Positions 28,101-35,707 of a DNA stretch of 64,000 bases are shown piece by piece. The position numbers and the translations under genes were made by a program. This DNA comes from Breznakibacter xylanolyticus (lineage in GTDB: Bacteria > Bacteroidota > Bacteroidia > Bacteroidales > Marinilabiliaceae): assembly GCF_003254275.1 (NCBI RefSeq), contig NZ_QKZK01000011.1, positions 84,342 to 148,341 of the forward strand. The letters run 5' to 3'. Below the pieces are notes generated by a model. That model was not told where the DNA came from, ran no database searches, and was given only the letters and a program-made list of their open reading frames with translations. The stretch's first letter is position 1, and every line of letters begins with the position of its first letter.

Positions 28101-28225
28101 AGCTCGTAATTGAGTTGCTTGTAGATGGGCTTGTTGGTGCCGAAGTATTGCGCGTTTGCCGATAGCATCATTATGCCCCACAGGGCAACCGTCAGGACTA
28201 TCAATTTTTGTCGGTTTGGGGACAT
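25181..28225 (-). CDS. Outer-membrane protein: gluzincin metalloprotease + TolB-like propeller + beta-barrel
   Basis: 1014 aa from the ATG at 28225. Order of parts: signal peptide (RQKLIVLTVALWGIMMLSAN, then AQ); a peptidase MA-like domain (about 30-290) with the zinc motif GHELVHAFQYH (His139, Glu140, His143) and the third ligand in WMIEGMAEYLS (Glu170); a WD40/PD40 TolB-like propeller (about 300-600) with repeated SPDG (LSPDGQHIIFMSE, WSPDGRTFTFVG, WSPDGTTIAFAG, WSADGNRLFFTT); and a C-terminal barrel (about 640-1014) ending in an aromatic residue (FSGW), as outer-membrane barrels do. The protease and propeller would face one side of the barrel. Substrate unknown. Confidence 0.85.
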   Translation of the reverse strand: MSPNRQKLIVLTVALWGIMMLSANAQYFGTNKPIYKQLNYELYQTPHFEIYHYLTDSILLNQMAADCEKWYFYHSGVFAETFKRRNPVIVYTNHADFQQTTAIMSQIDVGVGGVTEGLKRRVVFPLAFTQQETDHVLGHELVHAFQYHIITESENLSLGAIQNIPLWMIEGMAEYLSIGSVSSHTALWMRDALISRNFPSLEKLTFNPTYSPYRFGHAFWAYIAATYGEQYINRLFRETANKGFPASIGEVLGISSDSLSKNWESALRKQLLTRQADTTFSIVGERLLAKGESGRYNLAPSLSPDGQHIIFMSERDLFSLDLFLANVKTGKVMRRIFTATRYDHIDALNMLQTSGTWSPDGRTFTFVGFVKGKTVLLCYNIDKDKIDHQIEIPDIDAIGYPAWSPDGTTIAFAGLHQGVSDLYLWHVNNRQLTNLTLGRGSCIMPAWSADGNRLFFTTEMPAPGQINVGFPYTNIATIDLKYGQITVYKTFDGARNVNPLPMNGGHDVVFLSDGDGRRNLFSINTQSRALRQLTDYPTGICGATEFSPALTTAGDTLVYCMLWDGRFTLFKTTYNRLAQMSVASTPATTNYKDLRLMPYTQHLSQVENNLYFRNRPHHLVPDSFSIAPIRRHFKLDYLGNVSAGVMAGRFGTGMAGSVEALFSDILGQHMLYSGVSINGEIYDFGGQVAYVNQQSRLKKGVSLSHIPYPTASLTYETETADDGTQTKSLSYLFRRTFEDKLSLFAFYPFSRTRRVESGIAWAWYSYRDEKIKNVTSYNDIYYSKTEPVESPPGFRVAILDAAIVIDNAKMGLASPNEGRRLRIQTERYLFGLDMQTFSVDYRQYWFLNPSCIALRTYHYGRYGSDSQDKRLMNLYMGYPWYLRGYESGSYYNNDDIDQQSVGISQLLGSRILVTNAEWRVPFTGPPEVSVVRSYSLYSELAFFVDAGLAWNRTAHPIWSLTTNDPQKRVPVFSTGLGYRINLYGLLVVEPYFAFPFYQKEFREGRFGVNLFSGW

Positions 28226-28479
28226 GAGTGGCGCATGGGGTGTTAATACAAAAATAAACAAAGTCGTCAATTACAACACGAAATGTTAGGTCGCTCCCCT
28301 GGATCTAGTTTTTTCACGTTGTTTAGGATTAAGAATGAGGTCGTTCAGTTCTGTTCTGTGAAAAATGATTAAAAAGTATTGTGTTTTGAAAAAATACAAT
28401 CAGTAATATGTATTAACATTCATTAATATTGATGTGTTCTTAATACACTTACTTATTTACTTTTTTAAATCTTTTTGTC

Positions 28480-29652
28480 ATGAAAAAATTCTACGCGTTA
28501 TCAATGGGGCTTCTGCTGGGGACAGCGGGGGCGTTTGCTGCTGATTTGAGTTTGGGCGATTTTGAGGATCAAAGTCTTAGTTCTTGGGGGAATTGGGGTG
28601 GAGCAAATACCATCGTTGCTAATCCTTATTCGAATACCGAAAATTCATCTTCATATGTTATGAAGTATGTTCCAGCAGCTGAATGGAATGGTATTTCCTT
28701 GTCAAAATCGGGTGTCGTTAATGGCGATTTTATTTCAGTTAATGTTGATGTTTATTGTGAAGAAGATGTAACTATTCAGATGATTTTAAATGGCTCAGCT
28801 TCTAAAGGGGCTGATTATGTTGCGTCAAAATCAATTCCAGCTGGTGCTTGGTATCATTTATGTTTTGATATCAATGCATTAACACTTCGAGATTATGGGG
28901 GGCTTGTTTTTCAAAACAGCGTTGTATCTACTATTTACTTTGACAATATTAGAATTGTTTCTGGTACGCCAGACTTGTCGAAAAAAATGTTGATGAATTT
29001 TGAAGAGGGTTTGATTGATTCTTGGGGTAGCTGGCAGCCTACAACTCCTACCATTGAAGCGAATCCTGCAATAGGAGCCGTAAATGGTTCAGCAAAGAGT
29101 GTGAAGTTGGTTACCACCGACGAGTGGGGTTCATTGAAAAAATGGTATGGTTCTATTTTTATTTCGGCTAAGCCATCAAAACTTAGCGTTAAAGTGTATG
29201 CATCTGTTGCATCTAAAGTGAAATTACAGATGGATAATCCTGTTGTGGCATTAGAGACTGCTACTATAGAAAAATTTTTGTCTGTTGCAAATGCCAGTGA
29301 ATGGACTGTATTAGAGTATGATTTGAGCGAATTATCATATTGGGAATATAAACAGTTAGCATTTCAACCGGAGAAAAATGGGACATTTTATTTTGATGAT
29401 ATTACTGTTTATTATAGTTCCGGGAGTAGTGAGGTTATTGAGATTAAATCACAAATGCAAGCGGAAATATTTACTTGCGATAGCTCCATCTCCATCCTCA
29501 ACTCCGAAGGTGCTTCCGTTGAAATCTACACGATGACCGGTGTCAAAGTGGCAGCCGATACCAACATTGGTTCTGAATACTCAGTGGCTGTAGGCAAAGG
29601 CACTCACGTGGTGGTGGTGAACGGCGTGGCTCAAAAAGTTTTGGTAAAATAA
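28480..29652 (+). CDS. Secreted protein with two carbohydrate-binding-like repeats and a C-terminal sorting-type domain
   Basis: 390 aa: signal peptide (MKKFYALSMGLLLGTAGAFA), two similar segments of about 150 residues (LSLGDFEDQSLSSWGNWGG... and LMNFEEGLIDSWGSWQPT...), each ending in an IYFDNIRI / FYFDDITVYY strand, typical of galactose-binding-like jelly rolls, and a final region of about 65 residues (ISILNSEGASVEIYTMTGVK, then VVVVNGVAQKVLVK) resembling the sorting domains used by type IX secretion. The first 970 bases are A+T-rich with A/T third positions, whereas the last 200 use C/G third positions, so the tail looks recombined. Likely surface-attached and glycan-binding. Confidence 0.78.
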   Translation: MKKFYALSMGLLLGTAGAFAADLSLGDFEDQSLSSWGNWGGANTIVANPYSNTENSSSYVMKYVPAAEWNGISLSKSGVVNGDFISVNVDVYCEEDVTIQMILNGSASKGADYVASKSIPAGAWYHLCFDINALTLRDYGGLVFQNSVVSTIYFDNIRIVSGTPDLSKKMLMNFEEGLIDSWGSWQPTTPTIEANPAIGAVNGSAKSVKLVTTDEWGSLKKWYGSIFISAKPSKLSVKVYASVASKVKLQMDNPVVALETATIEKFLSVANASEWTVLEYDLSELSYWEYKQLAFQPEKNGTFYFDDITVYYSSGSSEVIEIKSQMQAEIFTCDSSISILNSEGASVEIYTMTGVKVAADTNIGSEYSVAVGKGTHVVVVNGVAQKVLVK

Positions 29653-29690
29653 TGATTTGGTTTTAAGGTGTTAGTAATTAGCAATGTGAA

Positions 29691-29720
29691 AGGGCGTCTC
29701 CTTGTGGGGCGCCCTTTTTG
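29691..29720 (+). terminator. Rho-independent terminator
   Basis: AGGGCG.CTCC (29691-29701) pairs with GGGGCGCCCT (29706-29715, one wobble) and is followed by five T. It ends the secreted-protein transcript. Confidence 0.85.
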
Positions 29721-29802
29721 TATGGATGCAGATAGGGTGTAAGGGGGATGGATATTTTTTGTTTCATGATTTACCTTGTGCCTTCATCATTACCGCACAC
29801 CC

Positions 29803-30987
29803 ATGACCTCACATGATATACACAATGCCATTGTGCATTGCAAACAACCCATCAATGTTCATTGGGATGCCTTTGTGCACCATAGTCGGGGCGATATTCA
29901 GCAAACGTCGGTATGGACGGCCGTCGATGGCGATCCTGCCCGGCAGGTCTCCCGGTTTTACCTGATGGAGGGGGGCGACATTGTGGCGGGTGGGCAAGTG
30001 GTGACGCGTCGCATGCCGGTGGTGGGGCGTTTTGGATTCATTCTGCAGGGGCCTTGTTTCAAAGAACATTCCTTTGATTATTACGACTGGTTTGTGGCCG
30101 AGGCCATGAAGGTGGCTGCCAAAGAGGGGTTGCGTTATCTGGCTGTGGTGCCCGATTACAAGGTTGAGGGGCTTGTGTCGTTGCTCGAAAAGCGCGGCTT
30201 TCGGCGAAAATCTGTCCACCTGCCGCCCAATCCAACGGTCAAGAGCACGCTGATTCTCGATTTACGTCAGTCTCTGGAGGTGTTGATGCAGCAGGTGAAA
30301 AAAAAGCGTCGTAAGTGCATCTTGAAGGGACTCGCATGCCCCGTGACTTATTCCATTGGCGGGCGCGATGACTTGGAGACTTTTTACACCCTGTTACTCG
30401 CGACCTGCAAACGACGAAATACCAAGCCCATTCTTCGCTCATCGGACATTTTGTATCGGCTATGGGATCGCCTGGTTCACAAAGATGCCATGGTGCTGCA
30501 TCTGGCACATGTCGATGGTCGACCTGTTGGTGCTTCCATCGGGTTGGTCAATGGCGGAACTTACAAAAATTGGTTGTGGGGATGGACGGGGGAATACTCG
30601 AATTATTGCATCTCTGAAACGCTCGACTGGAAAACCATCGAATGGGCCAAGGCACATGGCTGTTGCTGTTACGATTTTCTGCATCTTGACCCCGTAAGTG
30701 CCAAAGCGCTGGAGGCCGATGAGGAGGTGCCTGACCTCATTCGCAATCGCACCCATTTCGGATCAACGTTTTACAAGATGCAGTTTGGAGGTGAGGTGGT
30801 GCACTATCCCGATATCTACTATTATTTTCCTCGTAAACGGGATTATTGGCTTTTTCATGTCCTTGGGCACACCTTGTTGAATTTGTGCGTGGTGAAAAAG
30901 CTGGCGTTGATGTTTCATCCTTATCGTCGCGGCGGGCTGTTGATCCCGTTGGTGAGTTGGTCTGGTTTAGAATTGCTGGTTGTGTAA
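29803..30987 (+). CDS. FemAB/GNAT-like aminoacyltransferase family protein
   Basis: 394 aa from the ATG at 29803 (a TTG further upstream adds 9 unlike residues). The protein shows the double-GNAT pattern of FemAB-like enzymes: GRFGFILQGPCF and EGLRYLAVVPDY in the first half, then KKKRRKCILKGL, VDGRPVGASIGLVNGGTYKN and WKTIEWAKAHGCCCYDFLHL in the second, ending with FYKMQFGGEVVHYPDIYYYF. FemAB proteins add amino acids from aminoacyl-tRNA to lipid II; other members act on exopolysaccharide or peptidoglycan precursors. No partner genes nearby. Its stop is followed by 164 bases with no features. Confidence 0.8.
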   Translation: MTSHDIHNAIVHCKQPINVHWDAFVHHSRGDIQQTSVWTAVDGDPARQVSRFYLMEGGDIVAGGQVVTRRMPVVGRFGFILQGPCFKEHSFDYYDWFVAEAMKVAAKEGLRYLAVVPDYKVEGLVSLLEKRGFRRKSVHLPPNPTVKSTLILDLRQSLEVLMQQVKKKRRKCILKGLACPVTYSIGGRDDLETFYTLLLATCKRRNTKPILRSSDILYRLWDRLVHKDAMVLHLAHVDGRPVGASIGLVNGGTYKNWLWGWTGEYSNYCISETLDWKTIEWAKAHGCCCYDFLHLDPVSAKALEADEEVPDLIRNRTHFGSTFYKMQFGGEVVHYPDIYYYFPRKRDYWLFHVLGHTLLNLCVVKKLALMFHPYRRGGLLIPLVSWSGLELLVV

Positions 30988-31151
30988 TTGGGTTATGTTA
31001 TCAGCGATATCGCTTTGGTGGGCAACGTGGCTCTGTTGATTGATCGTAATTACATGAATATTTGATGTTGTGGTGCTGTTGTTTAGTGTTTTGATTGTTT
31101 TTAGAGCGTTTGTCATTGAGGTGTTAAACACTTTTTTATCAGCATCAATTG

Positions 31152-32699
31152 TTACGGTAGCTTAGGGTGCCATCCGTCCAATACAAACGATGGTTTGCTG
31201 TAATTGTCAATGATATCAGCATCATTAGGGAGGGTTAGTTGGCGAGAAACAGGGTGTCGTTGGCTCACATTCACCGGAAGTCCGTCGCTCAGGTGTGTGC
31301 TTTCCCATTCCCAATAATGCACATGGGGCGTGTCGCCGCCCACCGGCCCCCATCCCACATTGCTGATGCCCGAGAGCTTGCATTGCAGTAACACCGCTTC
31401 GCAGTAAGGATAGTCCTGCCCCTTGTTGGTTGGGGCACGGGCAATCTCGGTTTCTTCGTTTCCTGTTGCCTGTAATGTGCAGCGGAAAAAAACAGCACCG
31501 TGATTGGCCTGAGTGTTACGCACCCATGCAAACACCCCATGCGATCGGATGGTGCAGTGGTCGAAGAATACAGGGCCTCGTCCCAAGTAGGTGTCACCAT
31601 CGCCTTCTATCAGGCATTCTTTCAGGTAGGCCGAGCCGTTGGTTTGTAACGCATCTCCCGAACCGTAAATGCTCATTCGGTAGGCCAGGTTTTCGCTTCC
31701 GGCCATGAGTAGTGCTTCGGCTTGACCCTTGCTCAGGTTGCGGATGGTGAAATTACTCAGCTGGATGCCCCTTGCATTGTCGGCCATGAACACCGCCCGG
31801 CGCGAAGGGAAGGTGCCGGGCCATTCGTTGGTGGAGATGTTGATGGGGTGTGGGTTGAATACTTCGTTGTTGGCATAGCACACCACTGTTTTCTCCCTGT
31901 CTTCACCCACAAGGCTGATGTTGTGTTTGTTTCGGAAATACACAATCTCATGGTATGTTCCGTTTTTGATGAAGATGGTGGTGCGGTGTGGTGTGTGGTC
32001 GGGGATGAAATCCAGCGCGCCCTGCACGGTGTTGAAGTCTCCGGTGCCATCGGCGCTCACGGTGATGCGTTGATTGGTTATTATGGGTGGTTCAGGTCGT
32101 GTGCTAAAGCGCCACTGTTTGTTGCCCCGGATGCCTTTAAACGGTTTGCCGGGAAGAGTCAGAACGCCCTGATCGATTTGTATGTAATAGGTGCGGTTAT
32201 ATTCCAGTAAGTTGTTGTGTAGAGTAATGATGGCTTGATTGTCGCGCACCATCACGGGGTAGAAGTGGAAGGCATCGGTAAACCGCCCAATAATGTTGAG
32301 TTGGTAACAGTCAGGGTTTGGCAATGCCCCGCCCGAGGGTGTGCCGGCTTTGGTGTTGGCGTTGGTAAAGTTGTCCGACGTGTAGGGATAAGGGGTGCTC
32401 AGGTATGGCGGAGGCGTGCCTTTGTGATCTACATTCTTGGTCGGCCCAGCCGGAATGCTTAGGTCGAGCACGTCCACCAGGCGGTCGGAGCCGGCCTCGT
32501 ACACCCTTATTTGGCCTGAGTTTCCCACCGTAGGTGTTACATCGAAGGTGATTGTCAGTGGCGCATCGGGGTTAATGTTCTTTGAGCCGGGTGTGGGGTA
32601 GAGCTTGGGTTGCCGGGCGTGTAGAACTGACGTGCAGCCAACGACGGCGAGGAGGCAGATTGTGCCCAATAAGCTGTTTTGTAGGATAAGTCCCTTCAT
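31152..32699 (-). CDS. Pectinesterase-like protein (CE8) with N-terminal Ig-like domain, lipoprotein
   Basis: 515 aa from the ATG at 32699. A lipoprotein-type signal (LLGTICLLAVVGC) is followed by an Ig-like domain (about 30-175, KNINPDAPLTITFDV) and a right-handed beta-helix of the pectinesterase type starting VSADGTGDFNTVQGALDFIP. Two aspartates sit where pectinesterases have the acid (GSGDALQ) and nucleophile (GDGDTYLG). The usual Gln before the first Asp is Gly, and the LGRPW arginine-tryptophan motif is replaced by GWGPVG, so activity may differ. Pectinesterases remove methyl groups from homogalacturonan. No SusCD or other pectin genes are near, making it an orphan. Confidence 0.82.
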   Translation of the reverse strand: MKGLILQNSLLGTICLLAVVGCTSVLHARQPKLYPTPGSKNINPDAPLTITFDVTPTVGNSGQIRVYEAGSDRLVDVLDLSIPAGPTKNVDHKGTPPPYLSTPYPYTSDNFTNANTKAGTPSGGALPNPDCYQLNIIGRFTDAFHFYPVMVRDNQAIITLHNNLLEYNRTYYIQIDQGVLTLPGKPFKGIRGNKQWRFSTRPEPPIITNQRITVSADGTGDFNTVQGALDFIPDHTPHRTTIFIKNGTYHEIVYFRNKHNISLVGEDREKTVVCYANNEVFNPHPINISTNEWPGTFPSRRAVFMADNARGIQLSNFTIRNLSKGQAEALLMAGSENLAYRMSIYGSGDALQTNGSAYLKECLIEGDGDTYLGRGPVFFDHCTIRSHGVFAWVRNTQANHGAVFFRCTLQATGNEETEIARAPTNKGQDYPYCEAVLLQCKLSGISNVGWGPVGGDTPHVHYWEWESTHLSDGLPVNVSQRHPVSRQLTLPNDADIIDNYSKPSFVLDGWHPKLP

Positions 32700-32839
32700 G
32701 GTTGAGGTTTTTGTTGAATCCGGGTTTCGGTATCTTGTCACACGACCTTCTGATTTGCATTGATTATGTCTAGTGTCTTGATAATCAGGTCTTGTGTCTG
32801 TAAGTGTAGAATGTAAATTTGCAAAAAATCATCGTTAAA

Positions 32840-32876
32840 ATAAAAATGGCTGACAAGCAATTGCTTATCAGCCATC
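32840..32876 (-). terminator. Terminator of tRNA-Ile2
   Basis: ATGGCTGA.AAGCA (32846-32859) pairs with TGCTT.TCAGCCAT (62-75 of the same block, ending 32875), and the minus strand continues with TTTTTATTTT. Directly downstream of the tRNA on the same strand. Confidence 0.85.
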
Positions 32877-32884
32877 GAAAAGGG

Positions 32885-32958
32885 TGGGCCCAGTAGGGCA
32901 TGATCCTACGACCCCCTGATTATGAGTCAGGTGCTCTAACCAACTGAGCTATAGGCCC
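32885..32958 (-). tRNA. tRNA-Ile (CAU anticodon, to be modified to lysidine)
   Basis: 74 bases fold into a full cloverleaf: acceptor GGGCCTA/TGGGCCC, D-stem GCTC/GAGC, anticodon arm CCTGA-CTCATAA-TCAGG, T-stem GTAGG/CCTAC. The anticodon is CAT. C4-G69 and C5-G68 in the acceptor stem match the lysidine-synthase determinants of tRNA-Ile2, unlike elongator Met, so Ile (AUA codons) is the best reading. The T-loop reads ATCATGC, where positions 54 and 58 are A and T, the reverse of the usual T54-A58. CCA is not encoded (CCC follows). Confidence 0.85.
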
Positions 32959-33039
32959 GGCAAAAATGTTATCTTTGCGTTTGAGACTGCAAAAATAGCA
33001 AGATATTTTATTCAAACAAATCCTTTTGAAAACCTTTTT

Positions 33040-33651
33040 ATGGCATTGACGGATGGGATTCGAAATATCGTTTTCGATTTAGGGGGCGTGGTGGTTGATA
33101 TTGACCTCAATAGAACCTTTGATCAGATGAAAGCACTGGGTGTGCCTGATCTGGCACCCTACGTGTCGAAGTACAGTGGCGGCGGTTTTGCTGAGGCGTT
33201 TCAAACCGGGCATCTGTCGGAGCAGGGGTTTGTGGAGCATCTGTGTCAACTGGCCGGACGACCGTTGCCATATGATGAGGTGGAGCGGGCCTGGAATGCG
33301 ATGATTTTGGAATACGAACCCGACCGCATCCATCGGCTCCGATCCCTCAAAAGCCGTTATCGCACCTTTGTGTTGAGCAACACCAATGTGATGCACCATC
33401 GTGACTTTGCTTTTCGTGTTCCCGGTGAAAGTGATCTCAGGAACCTCTTCGAAAAGGTTTATTATTCGCACGAGATAGGTCTTAGCAAGCCATCTCCCGA
33501 GTCGTATCTGTATGTGATGCACGATGCCGGGCTATTGCCCGAAGATACCTTATTTCTCGATGACTCGGCCGATAATGTGGCCGCGGCTCAAGCCCTTGGC
33601 ATGCGTGCCCGGCAGGTGACCTATGGTCGGGAGTGGCTCGAGTGGTTGTAA
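33040..33651 (+). CDS. HAD-superfamily hydrolase (subfamily IA)
   Basis: 203 aa. HAD motif I is NIVFDLGGVVVDID (nucleophile Asp13), motif II is FVLSNTN, motif III/K is YYSHEIGLSKPSPESY and motif IV is TLFLDDSADNVAAAQ. DLGGV (not DLDGT) groups it with YihX-like glucose-1-phosphate phosphatases and related small sugar-phosphate phosphatases, but the substrate is not fixed by this. A TATCTTTG element at 32970-32977, just outside the divergent tRNA, could be its -7 promoter box. Start ATG at 33040. Confidence 0.88.
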   Translation: MALTDGIRNIVFDLGGVVVDIDLNRTFDQMKALGVPDLAPYVSKYSGGGFAEAFQTGHLSEQGFVEHLCQLAGRPLPYDEVERAWNAMILEYEPDRIHRLRSLKSRYRTFVLSNTNVMHHRDFAFRVPGESDLRNLFEKVYYSHEIGLSKPSPESYLYVMHDAGLLPEDTLFLDDSADNVAAAQALGMRARQVTYGREWLEWL

Positions 33652-34290
33652 TCCGCATTGTGTTCGATGCAGCTTCGTATTTGCTTCGCACTTGGGTAGA
33701 TTAATCCATTTGATATATCCGGTTTATACACTTCATCAATCCAATTATAAATGGGTTATAATCGGATTCGAGTTGGATTTGATTAGGATTTGATTAGGAT
33801 GAGATATTAAGCTGTTGCGACGTTGCTGTAGAGCTGGTATCATACATTCCGTTGGGGCTTTAAGATTATTTACAAAGTGCCTATTTCAATTGAAGAATTA
33901 TAATGCCCTGCTTCTTTATGGAATAATCGGCACGCTGATAAACTAAATATTTAAACCGTCTCACACCTCTTCTTCCTACTATATAACTCTTTTATCGAGT
34001 GGCACTGAGGCTCTTTCTCCTCACTGGTTCTCATCTTATCTCACTGCAACTCAGGGGTAGTTCATAGTTTGTTAAGTAGAGGACGATGATTAAATGCTGA
34101 GTTATCTGCTTTCATATTTAAACGCAATCTACATATTCAAACCAACTCAGCGCCTTCGCGCCACTGCGTTTATTTTGACTCTGTGTTGTTTCTTGTCTTT
34201 GAGATTTTTGCTTATCCTTTTTCTCATTTCAACATTGATTTTAATGGGTTCTGAGGGCTTGGTGATCCATTGCATCCATTTTATCATGAA
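33652..34290. other. Intergenic region holding a dispersed repeat copy
   Basis: About 640 bases without a supported gene. It has a short tandem repeat (TTTGATTAGGAT twice, near 33777-33800) and, at 34098-34173, an inverted copy of the 75-base dispersed repeat. An 84-codon open frame across it is the reading of that repeat and has no protein features. Confidence 0.6.
34098..34173 (-). repeat. Dispersed hairpin repeat, copy 1 (inverted, diverged)
   Basis: On the minus strand it reads ATAAACGCAGTGGCGCGAAG, GCGCTGAGTT and, at the far end, TGCGTTTAAATATGAAAGC and AGATAACTCA, the same ends as the copies at 45351, 45462 and 62341, with a diverged middle. Confidence 0.8.
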
Positions 34291-34320
34291 TAAAAAAGGG
34301 AGTCTCTTTCGAAACCCCCT
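34291..34320 (-). terminator. Probable terminator of the lysS-gpsA-pgi operon
   Basis: Minus strand AGGGGGT, loop TTCGAAAGAG, ACTCCCT (one mismatch), then TTTTTT. It lies 29 bases after the pgi stop. Confidence 0.65.
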
Positions 34321-34348
34321 CATATTGCATGACTTTGTAATTCAATGA

Positions 34349-35686
34349 TTACAATTTCGCTTTAATGGCTTTTGTTTCGGCTTCGTAGCCGGGTTTTTCG
34401 AGCAGGGCGAACATGTTTTTCTTGTAAGCCTCCACGCCGGGTTGGTCAAAGGGGTTTACCCCCAGAATGTAACCACTCATGCCACAGGCAATTTCAAAGA
34501 AATAAATCATCTGTCCCAGGTAATACTCGTTCAGTTGTGGGATTTCGACCATGATGTTGGGCACATTGCCGTCAACGTGAGCCACCAGGGTTCCCAGTTC
34601 GGCCATTTTATTGACCTCGTCTACACGTTTGCCGGCCAGAAAGTTGAGTCCGTCAAGGTCGGCGGCATCGTTGGGAACCACCACTTTGGTGTTGGGCGAC
34701 TTCACGGTCACCACGGTTTCAAAAATGTTGCGCACCCCTTCCTGAATCCATTGTCCCATGGAGTGCAGGTCGGTTGAAAAGTCCACGCCGGCGGGGAAGA
34801 TGCCTTTGTTGTCTTTCCCTTCGCTTTCGCCGTAAAGCTGTTTCCACCATTCGGTGAAAAAGTGCAGCTTGGGCTGATAGTTCACCAAAATTTCAATGGC
34901 TTTGCCTTTTTTGTGCAGTTCGTTGCGCACGGCAGCATATTGAGCGGCCGGGTTTTGGTCGAATGCCACGCCCGGTGCGGTCAATCCTTTCATGTCAACG
35001 GCACCTTTCACCAGTTGGCGGATGTTGTGTCCGGCAATGGCAATGGGCAACAGACCCACGGGTGTCAGCACTGAGAAGCGGCCGCCCACGTCGTCGGGAA
35101 TCACAAATGTTTTGTAACCTTCCTGAGTGGCCAGCGTGCGCAGGGCGCCTTTTTTGGCATCGGTGATGGCCACAATGCGTTCTTTGGCTTCAGTTTTTGA
35201 ATACTTCTTTTCCACCAGTTCTTTGAGTAGGCGGAAGGCGATGGCCGGCTCGGTGGTGGTGCCCGATTTGGAAATTACCACCACGGCAAACGATTTGTCT
35301 TGCAGGAACTCGAGCAGTTCGTGGGTGTAATCTTCGCCAATGTTTTGTCCGGCGTAAAGGATTACCGGATTTTTGCGGCTGGTTTGCAGCCAGTCGAAGC
35401 TGTTGTTGAGGCCGTCGATGACCGCGCGGGCGCCCAGGTAGCTTCCGCCGATGCCCACCACCACCACGTAGTCGGCTTTGGCACGGATGGCAGCTGCAGT
35501 GGCTTCCAGGTCGGCAAATTGGGCGTCGGTGATTTGAGCGGGCAATTCCACCCAGCCCAAAAAGTCGTTCCCCTTGCCGGTTTTGTTGTACAGAGCCGAA
35601 AGGTTTTCGAGAGCTTGTTTTTCATAACCTTTCACGACGTCCGCTGCGACGCCGCTTTTTGAAATGTTAATCTTTAAATTCTCCAT
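34349..35686 (-). CDS. pgi: Glucose-6-phosphate isomerase
   Basis: Interconverts glucose-6-phosphate and fructose-6-phosphate in glycolysis; cytoplasmic. 445 aa, the short bacterial type. Family signatures are present: [14 protein letters not shown] (about 75-88), [19 protein letters not shown] (about 135-153), the catalytic-region [17 protein letters not shown] (about 198-214) and the C-terminal [13 protein letters not shown] equivalent, [17 protein letters not shown]. Start ATG at 35686. It is the last gene of lysS-gpsA-pgi, 21 bases after gpsA, an order common in Bacteroidales. Confidence 0.97.
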   Translation of the reverse strand: MENLKINISKSGVAADVVKGYEKQALENLSALYNKTGKGNDFLGWVELPAQITDAQFADLEATAAAIRAKADYVVVVGIGGSYLGARAVIDGLNNSFDWLQTSRKNPVILYAGQNIGEDYTHELLEFLQDKSFAVVVISKSGTTTEPAIAFRLLKELVEKKYSKTEAKERIVAITDAKKGALRTLATQEGYKTFVIPDDVGGRFSVLTPVGLLPIAIAGHNIRQLVKGAVDMKGLTAPGVAFDQNPAAQYAAVRNELHKKGKAIEILVNYQPKLHFFTEWWKQLYGESEGKDNKGIFPAGVDFSTDLHSMGQWIQEGVRNIFETVVTVKSPNTKVVVPNDAADLDGLNFLAGKRVDEVNKMAELGTLVAHVDGNVPNIMVEIPQLNEYYLGQMIYFFEIACGMSGYILGVNPFDQPGVEAYKKNMFALLEKPGYEAETKAIKAKL

Positions 35687-35707
35687 TTTTTTGATATTAG
35701 TTTGTGT

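Noticed and set aside
32885..32958. Elongator tRNA-Met
   Set aside because: Anticodon is CAT, but the acceptor stem C4-G69/C5-G68 fits the lysidine-synthase determinants of tRNA-Ile2 better than Met.
34094..34348. 84-codon plus-strand frame with a hydrophobic stretch
   Set aside because: Its first half is the reading of a dispersed intergenic repeat (a similar frame appears at 45296-45535 from other copies), so it is not a gene.
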